From Lachnospiraceae bacterium (lineage in GTDB: Bacteria; Bacillota; Clostridia; Lachnospirales; Lachnospiraceae): a DNA stretch of 64,000 nucleotides. The notes below the pieces were generated by a model. The model was not told the DNA's origin and searched no databases. It was given only the letters and a program-made list of their open reading frames with translations. Made by a program: the position numbers and the translations under genes. The stretch lies in assembly GCA_017482485.1 (NCBI GenBank), contig JAFUMV010000053.1, positions 56,678 through 120,677 of the forward strand, given 5' to 3'. Shown in pieces: positions 1 through 7,785 of this stretch; position 1 is the first letter of the stretch, and each line of letters opens with the position of its first letter.

Positions 1-433
1 CGGCAACGGACATTTCACTCTCTCCCATCAATACTCCCGCAAAGACAACGCCCACTGCCATTCCTTCCGGAATGTTATGAAGCGTGACCGCCAGAACAAG
101 CATTGTTGTTTTTTTTAAGTTTGATGAAGGTCCTTCCGCCACATCACTTCCCAAATGCAGATGTGGAATCACTCTGTCCATCAAAAGTAAAAATGCCATG
201 CCCAGTAAAAGTCCTGCGGCTGCCGGAATAAAAGCCATCCGCCCCATATCTTCTGACATTTCCATAGCCGGTATCAAAAGCGACCAGACAGACGCCGCCA
301 CCATGACACCGGAGGCAAACCCCAACAGAGATTTCTGTACCAGAGGCTTTAATTCATTTTTCAGAAAAAATACACAGCCTGCGCCCAACGCAGTACCTGC
401 AAACGGAATCAAAAGTCCCCACAAAAGTTCCAT
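1..433 (-). CDS. ZIP family metal transporter, N-terminal part (cut by window start)
   Basis: Only the first ~144 codons are present; the gene runs off the left edge. The protein starts MELLWGLLIPFAGTALGAG and shows three hydrophobic helices. A later segment carries the HNIPEG motif that forms the metal-binding site of helix IV in ZIP (ZupT/ZRT-IRT) transporters, which take up Zn2+ or other divalent cations by secondary transport. A His-rich loop (HLHLG) precedes that helix. The ATG at 433 follows an AAAGG site and begins 8 bp after the ZnuB stop, so it is the last visible gene of the zinc operon. Having a ZIP carrier next to an ATP-driven Znu system suggests dual-affinity zinc uptake. Substrate is inferred from context. 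Confidence 0.85.
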   Translation of the reverse strand, partial: MELLWGLLIPFAGTALGAGCVFFLKNELKPLVQKSLLGFASGVMVAASVWSLLIPAMEMSEDMGRMAFIPAAAGLLLGMAFLLLMDRVIPHLHLGSDVAEGPSSNLKKTTMLVLAVTLHNIPEGMAVGVVFAGVLMGESEMSVA

Positions 434-441
434 AATTTATT

Positions 442-1260
442 TTACCTTTCTTTCACCCATGCGGCCAGCGAGCTGACACAGAAGAAGATCATATCCACTA
501 CCACAATACTTGCTCCCGCCGGCGTACCATACCAAAAGGAAATACTCATTCCCACAACAAAGCTTACCACTGCGAGCACCACAGAACTGAAAATCACGCT
601 GCGATAACTCTGAAACAGACGCATCGATGTCAAGGCCGGAAAAACGATGAGGCTTGAAATCAAAAGTGCCCCCATCATCCGCATGCCAAGCACTACCACT
701 ATCGCTGTCAGCACGGCCAGAAGGGAATTATAAAGTCCTGTCCGGACCCCCGTCGCCCGTGCAAAGGTTTCATCAAAAGTAACTGCGAACAGCTTATTGT
801 AAAAAAACACGTACAGTACCAGTACGGCGGCCGCCAGAACCACGCTGATCGCCACATCCTCTTTTGACATGGCAAGGATCGAACCGAACAGATAGCTGTT
901 TAAATCCGAATTCATACCGGTGCTCATGGATACCACCATCACACCTACAGCCAGGGCGCCTGTTGAAAATACGGCTGTTGCCGCATCCCCCTTCATTTTG
1001 CCGGATTCATTCAGACGCAGCAGCACAAAAGAGGCAAGAATGACTACCGGAATTGCTACCGTCAGCGGTGCCAGATTCAGGGCCGAAGCCACAGCCAGCG
1101 CACCAAAACCCACGTGAGACAGGCCGTCTCCGATCATGGAATACCGCTTCAGAACAAGGCTCACTCCGAGCAGAGCAGCACACAAAGACAGCAGAATGCC
1201 CACCACCAGCGCGCGCACCATAAAAGGATAGGAAAACATTTCAGTCACATATTGCATCAT
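442..1260 (-). CDS. znuB: Zinc/manganese ABC transporter permease, ZnuB type
   Basis: A 272-residue polytopic protein of the ABC-3 (ZnuB/TroC/MntB) family with about eight transmembrane helices. The family pattern GDGLSHVGFGALA is visible near residues 44-56 and RMMGALLISSLIVFP near 195-209. It forms the membrane channel for the metal delivered by the lipoprotein ZnuA, driven by the ATPase ZnuC. Its start overlaps the znuC stop by 4 bp (ATGA-type coupling), and a GGAGG site lies just upstream inside znuC. Length is typical of the family. Zinc rather than manganese is inferred from the His-rich ZnuA and the CobW-type GTPases in the same operon. Confidence 0.93.
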   Translation of the reverse strand: MMQYVTEMFSYPFMVRALVVGILLSLCAALLGVSLVLKRYSMIGDGLSHVGFGALAVASALNLAPLTVAIPVVILASFVLLRLNESGKMKGDAATAVFSTGALAVGVMVVSMSTGMNSDLNSYLFGSILAMSKEDVAISVVLAAAVLVLYVFFYNKLFAVTFDETFARATGVRTGLYNSLLAVLTAIVVVLGMRMMGALLISSLIVFPALTSMRLFQSYRSVIFSSVVLAVVSFVVGMSISFWYGTPAGASIVVVDMIFFCVSSLAAWVKER

Positions 1261-1964
1261 TCTTCCATCCTCCCCAAAAACTTTCTTCCCGCTTCACTGT
1301 CCATAAAATTTTCTGTCGTTCCAAAAAAATGGCTCTCCTGGGAAAGATACAGAATATGATCCGCGTGCTCCAAAGCCTCCTGAATGGCATGAGATACCAT
1401 TATGACCGTAATCTGATGCTTTTTATTCAATTCCAGCAGCAGATGATAAAACTCTTCCGTTGCCAGCGGATCCAGCCCCGTTGTCGGCTCATCCAATAAG
1501 ATCAGCTTCTTTGCTGCACACAGCGAACGGGCCAGGAGCGCCCTCTGTCTCTGGCCGCCGGACAAATCCCGAAAGCTCTTATTTTTCAAATCATAAATTC
1601 CGAGAAGCTTAAGCTTCTCTTCTGCCAGCCTCTTTTCCTTCGCCCCAAAACCGGGCAGTATTCCGCGGCTGTTTAAGCATCCGGAAAGCACCACTTCCCA
1701 GACCGATGCCGGGAAATCCTTCTGATTTTCGGTTTGCTGGGGCACATATCCCACTTCATTCTGACGAATTCCTTCGCCAAGTGTAATGACGCCGGCGGCC
1801 GGCTTTTTCAAACCCAGAAGCCCTTTCATCAGTGTGGACTTTCCGGTTCCGTTTTCTCCTATGATGCACAGATAATCTCCTGCTTGCACCTGAAAACTCA
1901 GATCGGATACCACCACCTGATTTTCATAGGAAAAAGTCACATGTTCACATTTGATACAGGACAT
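1257..1964 (-). CDS. znuC: Zinc ABC transporter ATP-binding protein, ZnuC type
   Basis: A 235-residue ABC ATPase. The Walker A motif GENGTGKST is near residues 36-44, the signature LSGGQRQR near 134-141, Walker B LILLDEPTTGLD near 154-165, and the switch His in MVSHA near 189. It energises metal import through ZnuB. An AAGAGG site 7 bp before ATG 1964 supports the start. It sits 66 bp after znuA and overlaps znuB by 4 bp, so the three are co-transcribed. The family is unambiguous; metal specificity comes from the neighbours. Confidence 0.95.
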   Translation of the reverse strand: MSCIKCEHVTFSYENQVVVSDLSFQVQAGDYLCIIGENGTGKSTLMKGLLGLKKPAAGVITLGEGIRQNEVGYVPQQTENQKDFPASVWEVVLSGCLNSRGILPGFGAKEKRLAEEKLKLLGIYDLKNKSFRDLSGGQRQRALLARSLCAAKKLILLDEPTTGLDPLATEEFYHLLLELNKKHQITVIMVSHAIQEALEHADHILYLSQESHFFGTTENFMDSEAGRKFLGRMEE

Positions 1965-2029
1965 ATTTAATTCCTCTTAGATCAATCTCTTTTCCATTGA
2001 ATGGTTCAGTACAATGCCAAACACATCGT

Positions 2030-3064
2030 TCATTCACTGTCCAATGCGTTTTTGAGCGTTTCCACATTCCGATACATTAATGACAGGTAATCCTCGCCCG
2101 CAAGAAGATCCTCTGCAGTGATCCCATGACCGGAATAAAAAACTGCAGTTTCTGCTCCGGTCGCTTCCGCAATGGCCTCCGCAATTTTTCCGTTTGACAT
2201 TTCCAGATAAAATATCACCGGAATCTTCTCTTCCTTTACCTTATCCGTTAAAAAGGCGATTGTCGCAGCACTGGGCTCTGTTTCCATGGAACAGCCCGGA
2301 AAAGCGGCATAATAATCAAGACCGTAGGTCTTTACAAAATAAAGCAGCGGAAAACGATCTCCGAAAATCAGCGTACTGCGGCCGGCCTGGCTTACCACAG
2401 TTTCAAAAGCGGCATCCAGCGCCTTTAATTCCTCTTCGTATGCTGCAGCATTCTTTCTGTAATACGCTGCATTTTCACGGTCCAGAACAGACAGCTGTTC
2501 ACAGATTTCATCCACAATCACCATGGCATTTTTCGGAGAAGTCCACACATGTTCATCATATTCCGTTTCATCCAGATGCACTGCATGGTCATGTTCTTCC
2601 TCCGAATGCGCGTGACCGTGTTCATGATCATGTTCCTTGACCTGCATCCCCTCAGCGCTCTCTTCTTCCAGCGGCTCCACCCACTGAAGCAGCGCATGGG
2701 AATTTACCTCTTTATCACTGCCCTCTAAAATTTCCTCCACCCAGACATCGGATTCGCCGCCGGCGTATAAAAACAGATCACTGTTTGTGATTTTAATAAT
2801 ATCTTTCGGTGTCGGCTCGTAAGAATGGCTCTCCATGCCGGGTTTTAAAAGCATGGTTACCTCCACCTTATCTCCTCCCACCTTCCTGACAAAATCATAG
2901 GGTGGGAAAATCGTTGTTACAATCTGCAGTTTTTCTCCATCGAAAGTTTCCGATGCCTGACCTTCCTCTTTGCTCTTAGCTGTATTCGGGTCAGCATTGG
3001 TACTGCACCCTGACAGCATTACAAGAATCAGAATCATCCACAGACAGATTCCCTTATTTCTCAT
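2030..3064 (-). CDS. znuA: Zinc-binding lipoprotein of the ABC importer, ZnuA/AdcA type
   Basis: A 344-residue cluster A-I metal-binding protein. The N terminus is a lipoprotein signal with lipobox LSGCS (Cys near residue 20). The mature part begins IVTTIFPPYDFVRKVGG, typical of ZnuA. A His/Glu-rich loop at about residues 143-165 (EHDHEHGHAHSEEEHDH) is the zinc-capturing loop that separates ZnuA from manganese-binding homologues. Likely ligand histidines are in GMESHSYEP and DEHVWTSP. It overlaps the end of the upstream membrane-protein gene by 11 bp, so translation is probably coupled. Confidence 0.94.
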   Translation of the reverse strand: MRNKGICLWMILILVMLSGCSTNADPNTAKSKEEGQASETFDGEKLQIVTTIFPPYDFVRKVGGDKVEVTMLLKPGMESHSYEPTPKDIIKITNSDLFLYAGGESDVWVEEILEGSDKEVNSHALLQWVEPLEEESAEGMQVKEHDHEHGHAHSEEEHDHAVHLDETEYDEHVWTSPKNAMVIVDEICEQLSVLDRENAAYYRKNAAAYEEELKALDAAFETVVSQAGRSTLIFGDRFPLLYFVKTYGLDYYAAFPGCSMETEPSAATIAFLTDKVKEEKIPVIFYLEMSNGKIAEAIAEATGAETAVFYSGHGITAEDLLAGEDYLSLMYRNVETLKNALDSE

Positions 3065-4055
3065 CCTCTTTCTTCTTTCTATAGTCCTGAGCGGACTGCT
3101 TTAATTCTTCCAAAGCCTCCGCAAATCTTCTTGATGCCATGCCCGGGTTGCCTTTAAGCATGCTTCGTTTGATAAAATCGTTCACATATTGATTCAGCTC
3201 GCTCTTTTGCTGATTGAGCCGGTATCTGCTGCGCAGATCCAGAATTTCCTCACGCAGTTCGGATCTGCGCTCCAGCAGTTTATCTGCTATAGGCAAATTC
3301 TGGCGCAAATGCTCAAATTTTTCTTCTATGCTTGCGACAAGTTCTTCACGCCGCTGGGCATAATCTTCCTTTGCGTTTTCGGTAAGCTGATTGCTTCTCT
3401 GTACAAATTCCTCCCAGGCCTCTTCCAGTTCTTCCTTCCTGTTCTCCTTCGCCTCATCAATCAGGGCAACAATCACGTCCAGGCGCTTCTGCATTCTTTC
3501 CAGTTCCTGCTTGGCCTGCTCCATTTTAACAAGCACATCCCGCAGGTCCATAGCGGCCTTGAAGGAAAGGGTGAAATCAGCGATAAAATAAACTGCCGTC
3601 AGAAGAGTCACTACGCTCAATACTTCCTGAGGCAGCCAGCACATAAACTTTTCCACAGGCTTATGAATCACGTGGGTCATCAGTATAGTCAGTCCGCCCC
3701 AGGCCAGGGAAGAGCCTAAACAAATATGTCCCTGAAAGTTAAATTTCTGATCGGAATAATCCCAGTATCTGACCTTAAAAAGCGCTTCCATCACCACTCC
3801 GGTGACATATTCCAGAATCGTCGCTCCCACACAGCCTGCCAGATACGTTAAAATCAAATTTCCCTGAAAGGGCCTGGAAACAATAAGCATCATCAGCGCA
3901 CCACTTCCGTACAGCGGCAGAAAAGGGCCGCGGATAAACCCTCTGTTTACCATTTTTTTGTTTTTTATCGAAACATATGAAGATTCAAAACACCATCCGA
4001 AAAAACAATAAAAGAAAAACAAGAACAGCCATTGTATCCAGTCGTAATTATACAT
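3054..4055 (-). CDS. Putative ABC-transporter type IV membrane protein (DUF1113/CmpB-like)
   Basis: A 333-residue protein. The first ~165 residues carry four to five transmembrane helices with the family pattern FFGWCFESSYVS and RGFIRGPFLPLYGSGA, typical of the DUF1113 family, which is named putative ABC-transporter type IV but not biochemically defined. Residues ~165-330 form a long charged coiled coil (repeated EELEEAWEEF-like heptads), an extension many family members lack. An AGGAGG site precedes ATG 4055. It overlaps znuA by 11 bp, so a link to metal uptake is plausible, but the gene is also common outside metal operons. Function unknown. Confidence 0.8.
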   Translation of the reverse strand: MYNYDWIQWLFLFFFYCFFGWCFESSYVSIKNKKMVNRGFIRGPFLPLYGSGALMMLIVSRPFQGNLILTYLAGCVGATILEYVTGVVMEALFKVRYWDYSDQKFNFQGHICLGSSLAWGGLTILMTHVIHKPVEKFMCWLPQEVLSVVTLLTAVYFIADFTLSFKAAMDLRDVLVKMEQAKQELERMQKRLDVIVALIDEAKENRKEELEEAWEEFVQRSNQLTENAKEDYAQRREELVASIEEKFEHLRQNLPIADKLLERRSELREEILDLRSRYRLNQQKSELNQYVNDFIKRSMLKGNPGMASRRFAEALEELKQSAQDYRKKKEDEK

Positions 4056-4070
4056 CAGACATTCCTCCTG

Positions 4071-4838
4071 CTAAACGAACAAATCCACGCCTACCACCAG
4101 TTTGCCTTTTCTAGTCGTATGTTTTTCTCCCCGGAAAATAAATTTTCCATACCCTCTGGCGGACACCACATCTTCCGGTTTCAGCAGATAACTGTTATTT
4201 TCCAAAAGCCTGCCGCCCACATAGATTTTTTTCTGCCGAAATAACTCCAGACTCTGACTGCGTGAAAGGTTCCACACTGCCGAAACCACACCGTCACAGC
4301 GAAGACTCGCCACATTTGTCTCCTGATACCGAAACTGACGCACCGGCATCTCCTTCACATCTTCAACGATGCTGCACTTCACATGTGTGTGCCGCACCTG
4401 ATCCAGATTTTCCATCAGATAAGGAGCCATGGTATCACTGCAGAACACATATGCTTTTTTTCCTTCTAAAAAAATATCGCCCACAGTGCTTCTGTCAATT
4501 CCCAGGTTCATAATTGCTCCCAGAAAATCCCTGTGGGTGAAAGTATCTGAAAACTTTTCCATCAATGGCTCCACACGCAGACAGGTGATCGGAAAGGGCT
4601 CCTCATAACCCAGTTCCTGCGGATCTCCAAACCTGCACATCAGCCGCTCCGTATGCTCTGTTCCTCCATAGAGCGTCATTTTGCAGGGCAGCTCTGTGCG
4701 CATTCCTGCCAGCACATCCTGTTCCGCCAGGGATAAAAATCCCGTAAACGTAAACAGATTCTGCCGCCAGGAACGCTCTGCCAGATCCAGAAATCTCTTT
4801 TTTTGCTGCTGCAGCTCCTTTTGGGTTTCAGCTGCCAT
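4071..4838 (-). CDS. YlmH-like S4-domain RNA-binding protein
   Basis: About 255 residues. The C-terminal third (from roughly residue 175) looks like an S4 RNA-binding domain: SRSQSLELFRQKKIYVGGRLLENNSYLLKPEDVVSARGYGKF reads as the usual helix-turn-strand ending in a glycine-rich loop. The N-terminal part matches the YlmH family, whose members bind ribosomes or stalled 50S subunits and are normally next to cell-division genes. Here it sits in a zinc operon, which is unusual. ATG 4838 is chosen because GGAGAG lies 4 nt upstream; the longer reading starts in that ribosome-binding sequence. Confidence 0.82.
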   Translation of the reverse strand: MAAETQKELQQQKKRFLDLAERSWRQNLFTFTGFLSLAEQDVLAGMRTELPCKMTLYGGTEHTERLMCRFGDPQELGYEEPFPITCLRVEPLMEKFSDTFTHRDFLGAIMNLGIDRSTVGDIFLEGKKAYVFCSDTMAPYLMENLDQVRHTHVKCSIVEDVKEMPVRQFRYQETNVASLRCDGVVSAVWNLSRSQSLELFRQKKIYVGGRLLENNSYLLKPEDVVSARGYGKFIFRGEKHTTRKGKLVVGVDLFV

Positions 4839-4930
4839 GTATCTCTCCATTCCAGACCGCAATGCAGGAGTGCGCGTAAAACATGCACTATTTTCATGTC
4901 CCAGCAGCGGTCATCATGCATTGCTTTTCA

Positions 4931-5860
4931 TTATGTGAAACTGATGACCGGTTCTTTGGGCTGCTTTGTCTTCGTAACAGAAACCGCATGCAGCACAGGA
5001 CCTTCGCCCTCATAATCGGCAAAGTATTCCCGCTTTACAACCGCAGTCACTTTTACCCAGTCTCTCTCCTTGAAAATTCCGATATTGTCATATTCGCAGA
5101 CATATCCCAGAAAAGTCATATCATCCGCACAACAGGTCATCGCCATACGGCCAGGCACGAAAAAGTTCTTCGGAAAGCTTTCCGGCTTCATCACCATTGC
5201 CACAAACTGTACTGTTTTTCCATCATAACGCTCCAGGTGATCCAGACAGTCCAGATACCAGATTCCATATCCCTTTTCATCCAGCACAATGGGATCGCTG
5301 TTTAAATCATAGGGCAAATCCTCTTCCATGATTTCATCGATTTCACCGTTTTGGTCCTCAAAAATGATGTCCGCATTCTGATTCAGCGCCTTCACATTGC
5401 GCTTATAAACATTCAGCTCCTCAATGCCGTCACAACGGTTGAAAATGATCATTTCAGAACCGCGAATCATATCGGAAACCAGAGATTTCATGTTATTAAA
5501 ATACGTGGGGAATGTGGAAGCGTCAATCGTCGTGATCTGCTGCTCAATCTGCCAGTTCCAGGGAAGGCGCAGATCTCTGAATTTCCACATACCGTTATAT
5601 TCGATGATGATGCGCTCCGGCTTGTGCTTTTTCTCAAGTTCCTTCATCTTTTCCACGGTGAAATCTTCTTCATCTTCGATCACTTCCATCACCGTATTGG
5701 TGCTTTTGAGCACCTCGGGATCATATTCGATTTCTCCCTCTTCACACACCAAAAGCAGTGTTGTACCTTTGATCTGAAAATAAGGCTGCGCAATCGTAAA
5801 ACTGATAAATTCGGTCTTTCCGCTTTCCAGAAAGCCATTGATCATATAGACCGGTTTCAT
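4931..5860 (-). CDS. Divergent G3E-family GTPase fused to a YcgQ/DUF1980-like domain
   Basis: About 309 residues. Residues 1-190 resemble a CobW/G3E GTPase: the P-loop is GFLESGKTEF, and IIIEYNGMW replaces the usual IEPSG switch. The CxCC metal motif of true CobW proteins is absent, and the base-recognition motif is degenerate (FNRCD instead of NKxD). Residues ~210-309 resemble the C-terminal domain of YcgQ/TIGR03943 proteins, with the CCADD pattern (MTCCADDMTFLGY). GGAGAG lies 4 nt before ATG 5860. It is 126 bp downstream of the His-rich CobW gene, so the two GTPases are probably co-expressed. A role in zinc allocation is inferred from context only. Confidence 0.75.
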   Translation of the reverse strand: MKPVYMINGFLESGKTEFISFTIAQPYFQIKGTTLLLVCEEGEIEYDPEVLKSTNTVMEVIEDEEDFTVEKMKELEKKHKPERIIIEYNGMWKFRDLRLPWNWQIEQQITTIDASTFPTYFNNMKSLVSDMIRGSEMIIFNRCDGIEELNVYKRNVKALNQNADIIFEDQNGEIDEIMEEDLPYDLNSDPIVLDEKGYGIWYLDCLDHLERYDGKTVQFVAMVMKPESFPKNFFVPGRMAMTCCADDMTFLGYVCEYDNIGIFKERDWVKVTAVVKREYFADYEGEGPVLHAVSVTKTKQPKEPVISFT

Positions 5861-5986
5861 TTTTCTCTCCATTCCAAAGGATTTTTTTTGCTTCGCTCAC
5901 AGTAACGCGCTTCGCGATGCACTCAAAATCTCCAATTCAAATTATGTCACTGTTTTGCGGCACTTTTACCAGCCCGAACCGTCACC

Positions 5987-7237
5987 TTATCTGTGAAACA
6001 GCTTGGCCAGCTCGTCCTCTTTCAGTTTGGATCCGATGACACAGATCTTACCTGTCACGTCAGCCTTTCCTTCTCTTACATCGCTTTCACCGGGCACGTA
6101 GTCAAAGTATACCCAGGTTCCATCTCCGGCAGCAACCATGCCTTTTGCACGCAGAACGATGCCGTAGGTTTCATCATCTTCCAGCGCTTTTAGACATTTT
6201 GCAATCTCTTCCTTTGTATAAGCCGCAGGTGTCTCAAATCCCCAGCTGGTGAACACTTCATCGGCATGATGATGGTGGTGATGTCCCTCATGATCGTGAT
6301 GGTCATGGTGGTGCTCTTCGTGGTCGTGATGATCATGATCGTGGTCATGGTGGTGCTCTTCATGGTCGTGATCATGGTCCTCATGACAGCATTCGTCATC
6401 ATGGTCATGGTGATGATGATGCTCGTGATCGTGATCCTCGTGACAGCATTCGTCATCATGGTCGTCATGGTGGTGATGATGCTCGTGATCGTGATCCTCG
6501 TGGCAGCATTCGTCATCATGGTCGTCATGGTGATGATGCTCGTGATCATGGTCATGACAGCCGCAGGTACATTCCTCATCATGTTCATGATGATGCTCAT
6601 GCATCGCTTTCACCTGCTCCATCAGCTCTGCTTCCAGATCGGTCGCACCTTCAATGGTAGCCAGCACGTCATTGCCGTCCAGCTGAGAAAGAGGTGTGGT
6701 GATGATGGTCGCCTTCGGATTATGCTCACGAATCAGCTCCACCGCTTTTTTCACCTTTTCCTCAGATGCCACATCGGTACGGCTCAAAATGATGGTGCCC
6801 GCATGCTCGATCTGATTGATGAAAAATTCTCCGAAATTTTTAATATACATTTTGCACTTGGCAGCATCTACCACTGCCACTGCACTGTTTAATTCCACTT
6901 CTGTTCCAAGACCTGCATCCTGCACTGCCTTCATCACATCGGACAGCTTGCCCACGCCGGAGGGCTCAATCAGGATGCGCTCCGGATGATAAGTATTGAG
7001 CACTTCTCTTAAGGATGTTCCGAAGTCCCCTACCAGAGAACAGCAGATACAGCCGGAGTTCATCTCTTTGATTTCGATGCCGGACTCCTTTAAAAATCCG
7101 CCGTCAATGCCGATTTCACCGAATTCATTTTCAATCAGGACTGTCTGGCTTCCTGCCAGGGCCTCCTTTAACAGCTTCTTAATTAATGTAGTTTTTCCTG
7201 CTCCCAAAAAGCCGGAAACGATATCTATTTTTGTCAT
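5987..7237 (-). CDS. CobW/COG0523 G3E GTPase with very long His/Asp/Cys metal-binding insert
   Basis: About 416 residues. The G domain starts MTKIDIVSGFLGAGKTTL with a canonical P-loop. GCICCS near residue 65 is the CxCC metal motif, ILIEPSGVGK the switch region and LSRTDVAS the guanine site. A spacer from about residue 213 to 325 is almost wholly His, Asp, Glu and Cys, including three near-identical units with DDECCHED. The C-terminal CobW domain follows (GIVLRAKGM...WVYFDYVPG). COG0523 proteins act as zinc metallochaperones in several bacteria. ATG 7237 is chosen because GGAGG lies 8 nt upstream and the longer reading would begin within the promoter. It is the first gene of the zinc operon. 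Confidence 0.9.
   Translation of the reverse strand: MTKIDIVSGFLGAGKTTLIKKLLKEALAGSQTVLIENEFGEIGIDGGFLKESGIEIKEMNSGCICCSLVGDFGTSLREVLNTYHPERILIEPSGVGKLSDVMKAVQDAGLGTEVELNSAVAVVDAAKCKMYIKNFGEFFINQIEHAGTIILSRTDVASEEKVKKAVELIREHNPKATIITTPLSQLDGNDVLATIEGATDLEAELMEQVKAMHEHHHEHDEECTCGCHDHDHEHHHHDDHDDECCHEDHDHEHHHHHDDHDDECCHEDHDHEHHHHHDHDDECCHEDHDHDHEEHHHDHDHDHHDHEEHHHDHHDHEGHHHHHHADEVFTSWGFETPAAYTKEEIAKCLKALEDDETYGIVLRAKGMVAAGDGTWVYFDYVPGESDVREGKADVTGKICVIGSKLKEDELAKLFHR
6379..6550 (-). repeat. Tandem coding repeat, 57-60 bp units, in the His-rich GTPase insert
   Basis: Three near-identical units begin at about 6387, 6444 and 6504 on the plus strand (each with CAGCATTCGTCATCATGG). They encode the block HEHHHHHDDHDDECCHED, so the metal-binding insert has grown by in-frame duplication. 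Unit length varies by one codon (57 versus 60 bp), and copy number is likely to differ between strains. Confidence 0.85.
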
Positions 7238-7285
7238 GGTTATTCCTCCATTCCATTGGCGAAACGCTTTTTCAATCATCTTATT

Positions 7286-7314
7286 ATTGTGCTCTAGTTT
7301 CAAAAAAAAGTCAA
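7286..7314 (-). promoter_or_regulatory. Sigma-A promoter of the zinc operon
   Basis: Minus-strand TTGACT (7309-7314), 17-bp spacer, CACAAT (7286-7291). The -35 is nearly consensus. It lies about 50 bp before ATG 7237. I did not find a clear Zur or AdcR palindrome overlapping it, though zinc repression would be expected. Confidence 0.65.
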
Positions 7315-7440
7315 CTGTATGCGGATAAATTTCATTTTCTTTTTAGACTCATGTCACTGTTCAGAGGTGCCGTATCCGGCAGATTCGTCTTACGATACCG
7401 GAACGACAACGACAGTACAGATGCGCATTCACAATGCGTA

Positions 7441-7600
7441 CATGGGCATATAAACCGAAAAATTCTTCCAGTGCCCAAATTTTCAGGATTTCCTCCACCA
7501 AAACAGTGCCCGGCGGGCATATAGACAAGAAAACCTCCGTGGTGCCCCGAAAAACAGCAAATTGCCGGGCGCCACAAGTCATTTCATGTGTATATGCCCA
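7441..7600. repeat. Intergenic cluster of GGGCATATA motifs (gap 7315-7785)
   Basis: The 470-bp gap between the zinc operon promoter and the ABC permease has no convincing gene. It holds three copies of a short motif: GGGCATATA at 7443 and 7518, and the inverted TATATGCCC at 7589. Each is followed, or preceded in the inverted copy, by an A-rich GAAAA tract and GTGCCC elements. The same motif in the same two-direct-then-inverted order recurs at 36009-36244. Short ORFs across this region have no recognisable motif and poor start contexts, so I leave them out. Confidence 0.5.
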
Positions 7601-7785
7601 TTTTCCCAGGTTTCAACAATTGTTTTACAATTTTAATGATATCTACTGCAATACCTAATTGATGTTCACTTGTTCCTGGTAGAGCCACCCACTCCATAGC
7701 CGCCATTTCAGCGCTTATTTCCTGTAAATACGGATATTTTCAGGCATTTTACCATCGGATTTTTTTCTTCTTTACCATAACATCT

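Noticed and set aside
6266-6892. 208-codon Met/Val-rich plus-strand ORF
   Set aside because: It is the complement of the His/Asp repeat insert of the CobW gene; composition is explained by that repeat.
7332-7658. Several 73-81 codon ORFs on both strands in the gap 7315-7785
   Set aside because: Overlapping on both strands, no Shine-Dalgarno site and no motif; the region is better explained by the repeat cluster.
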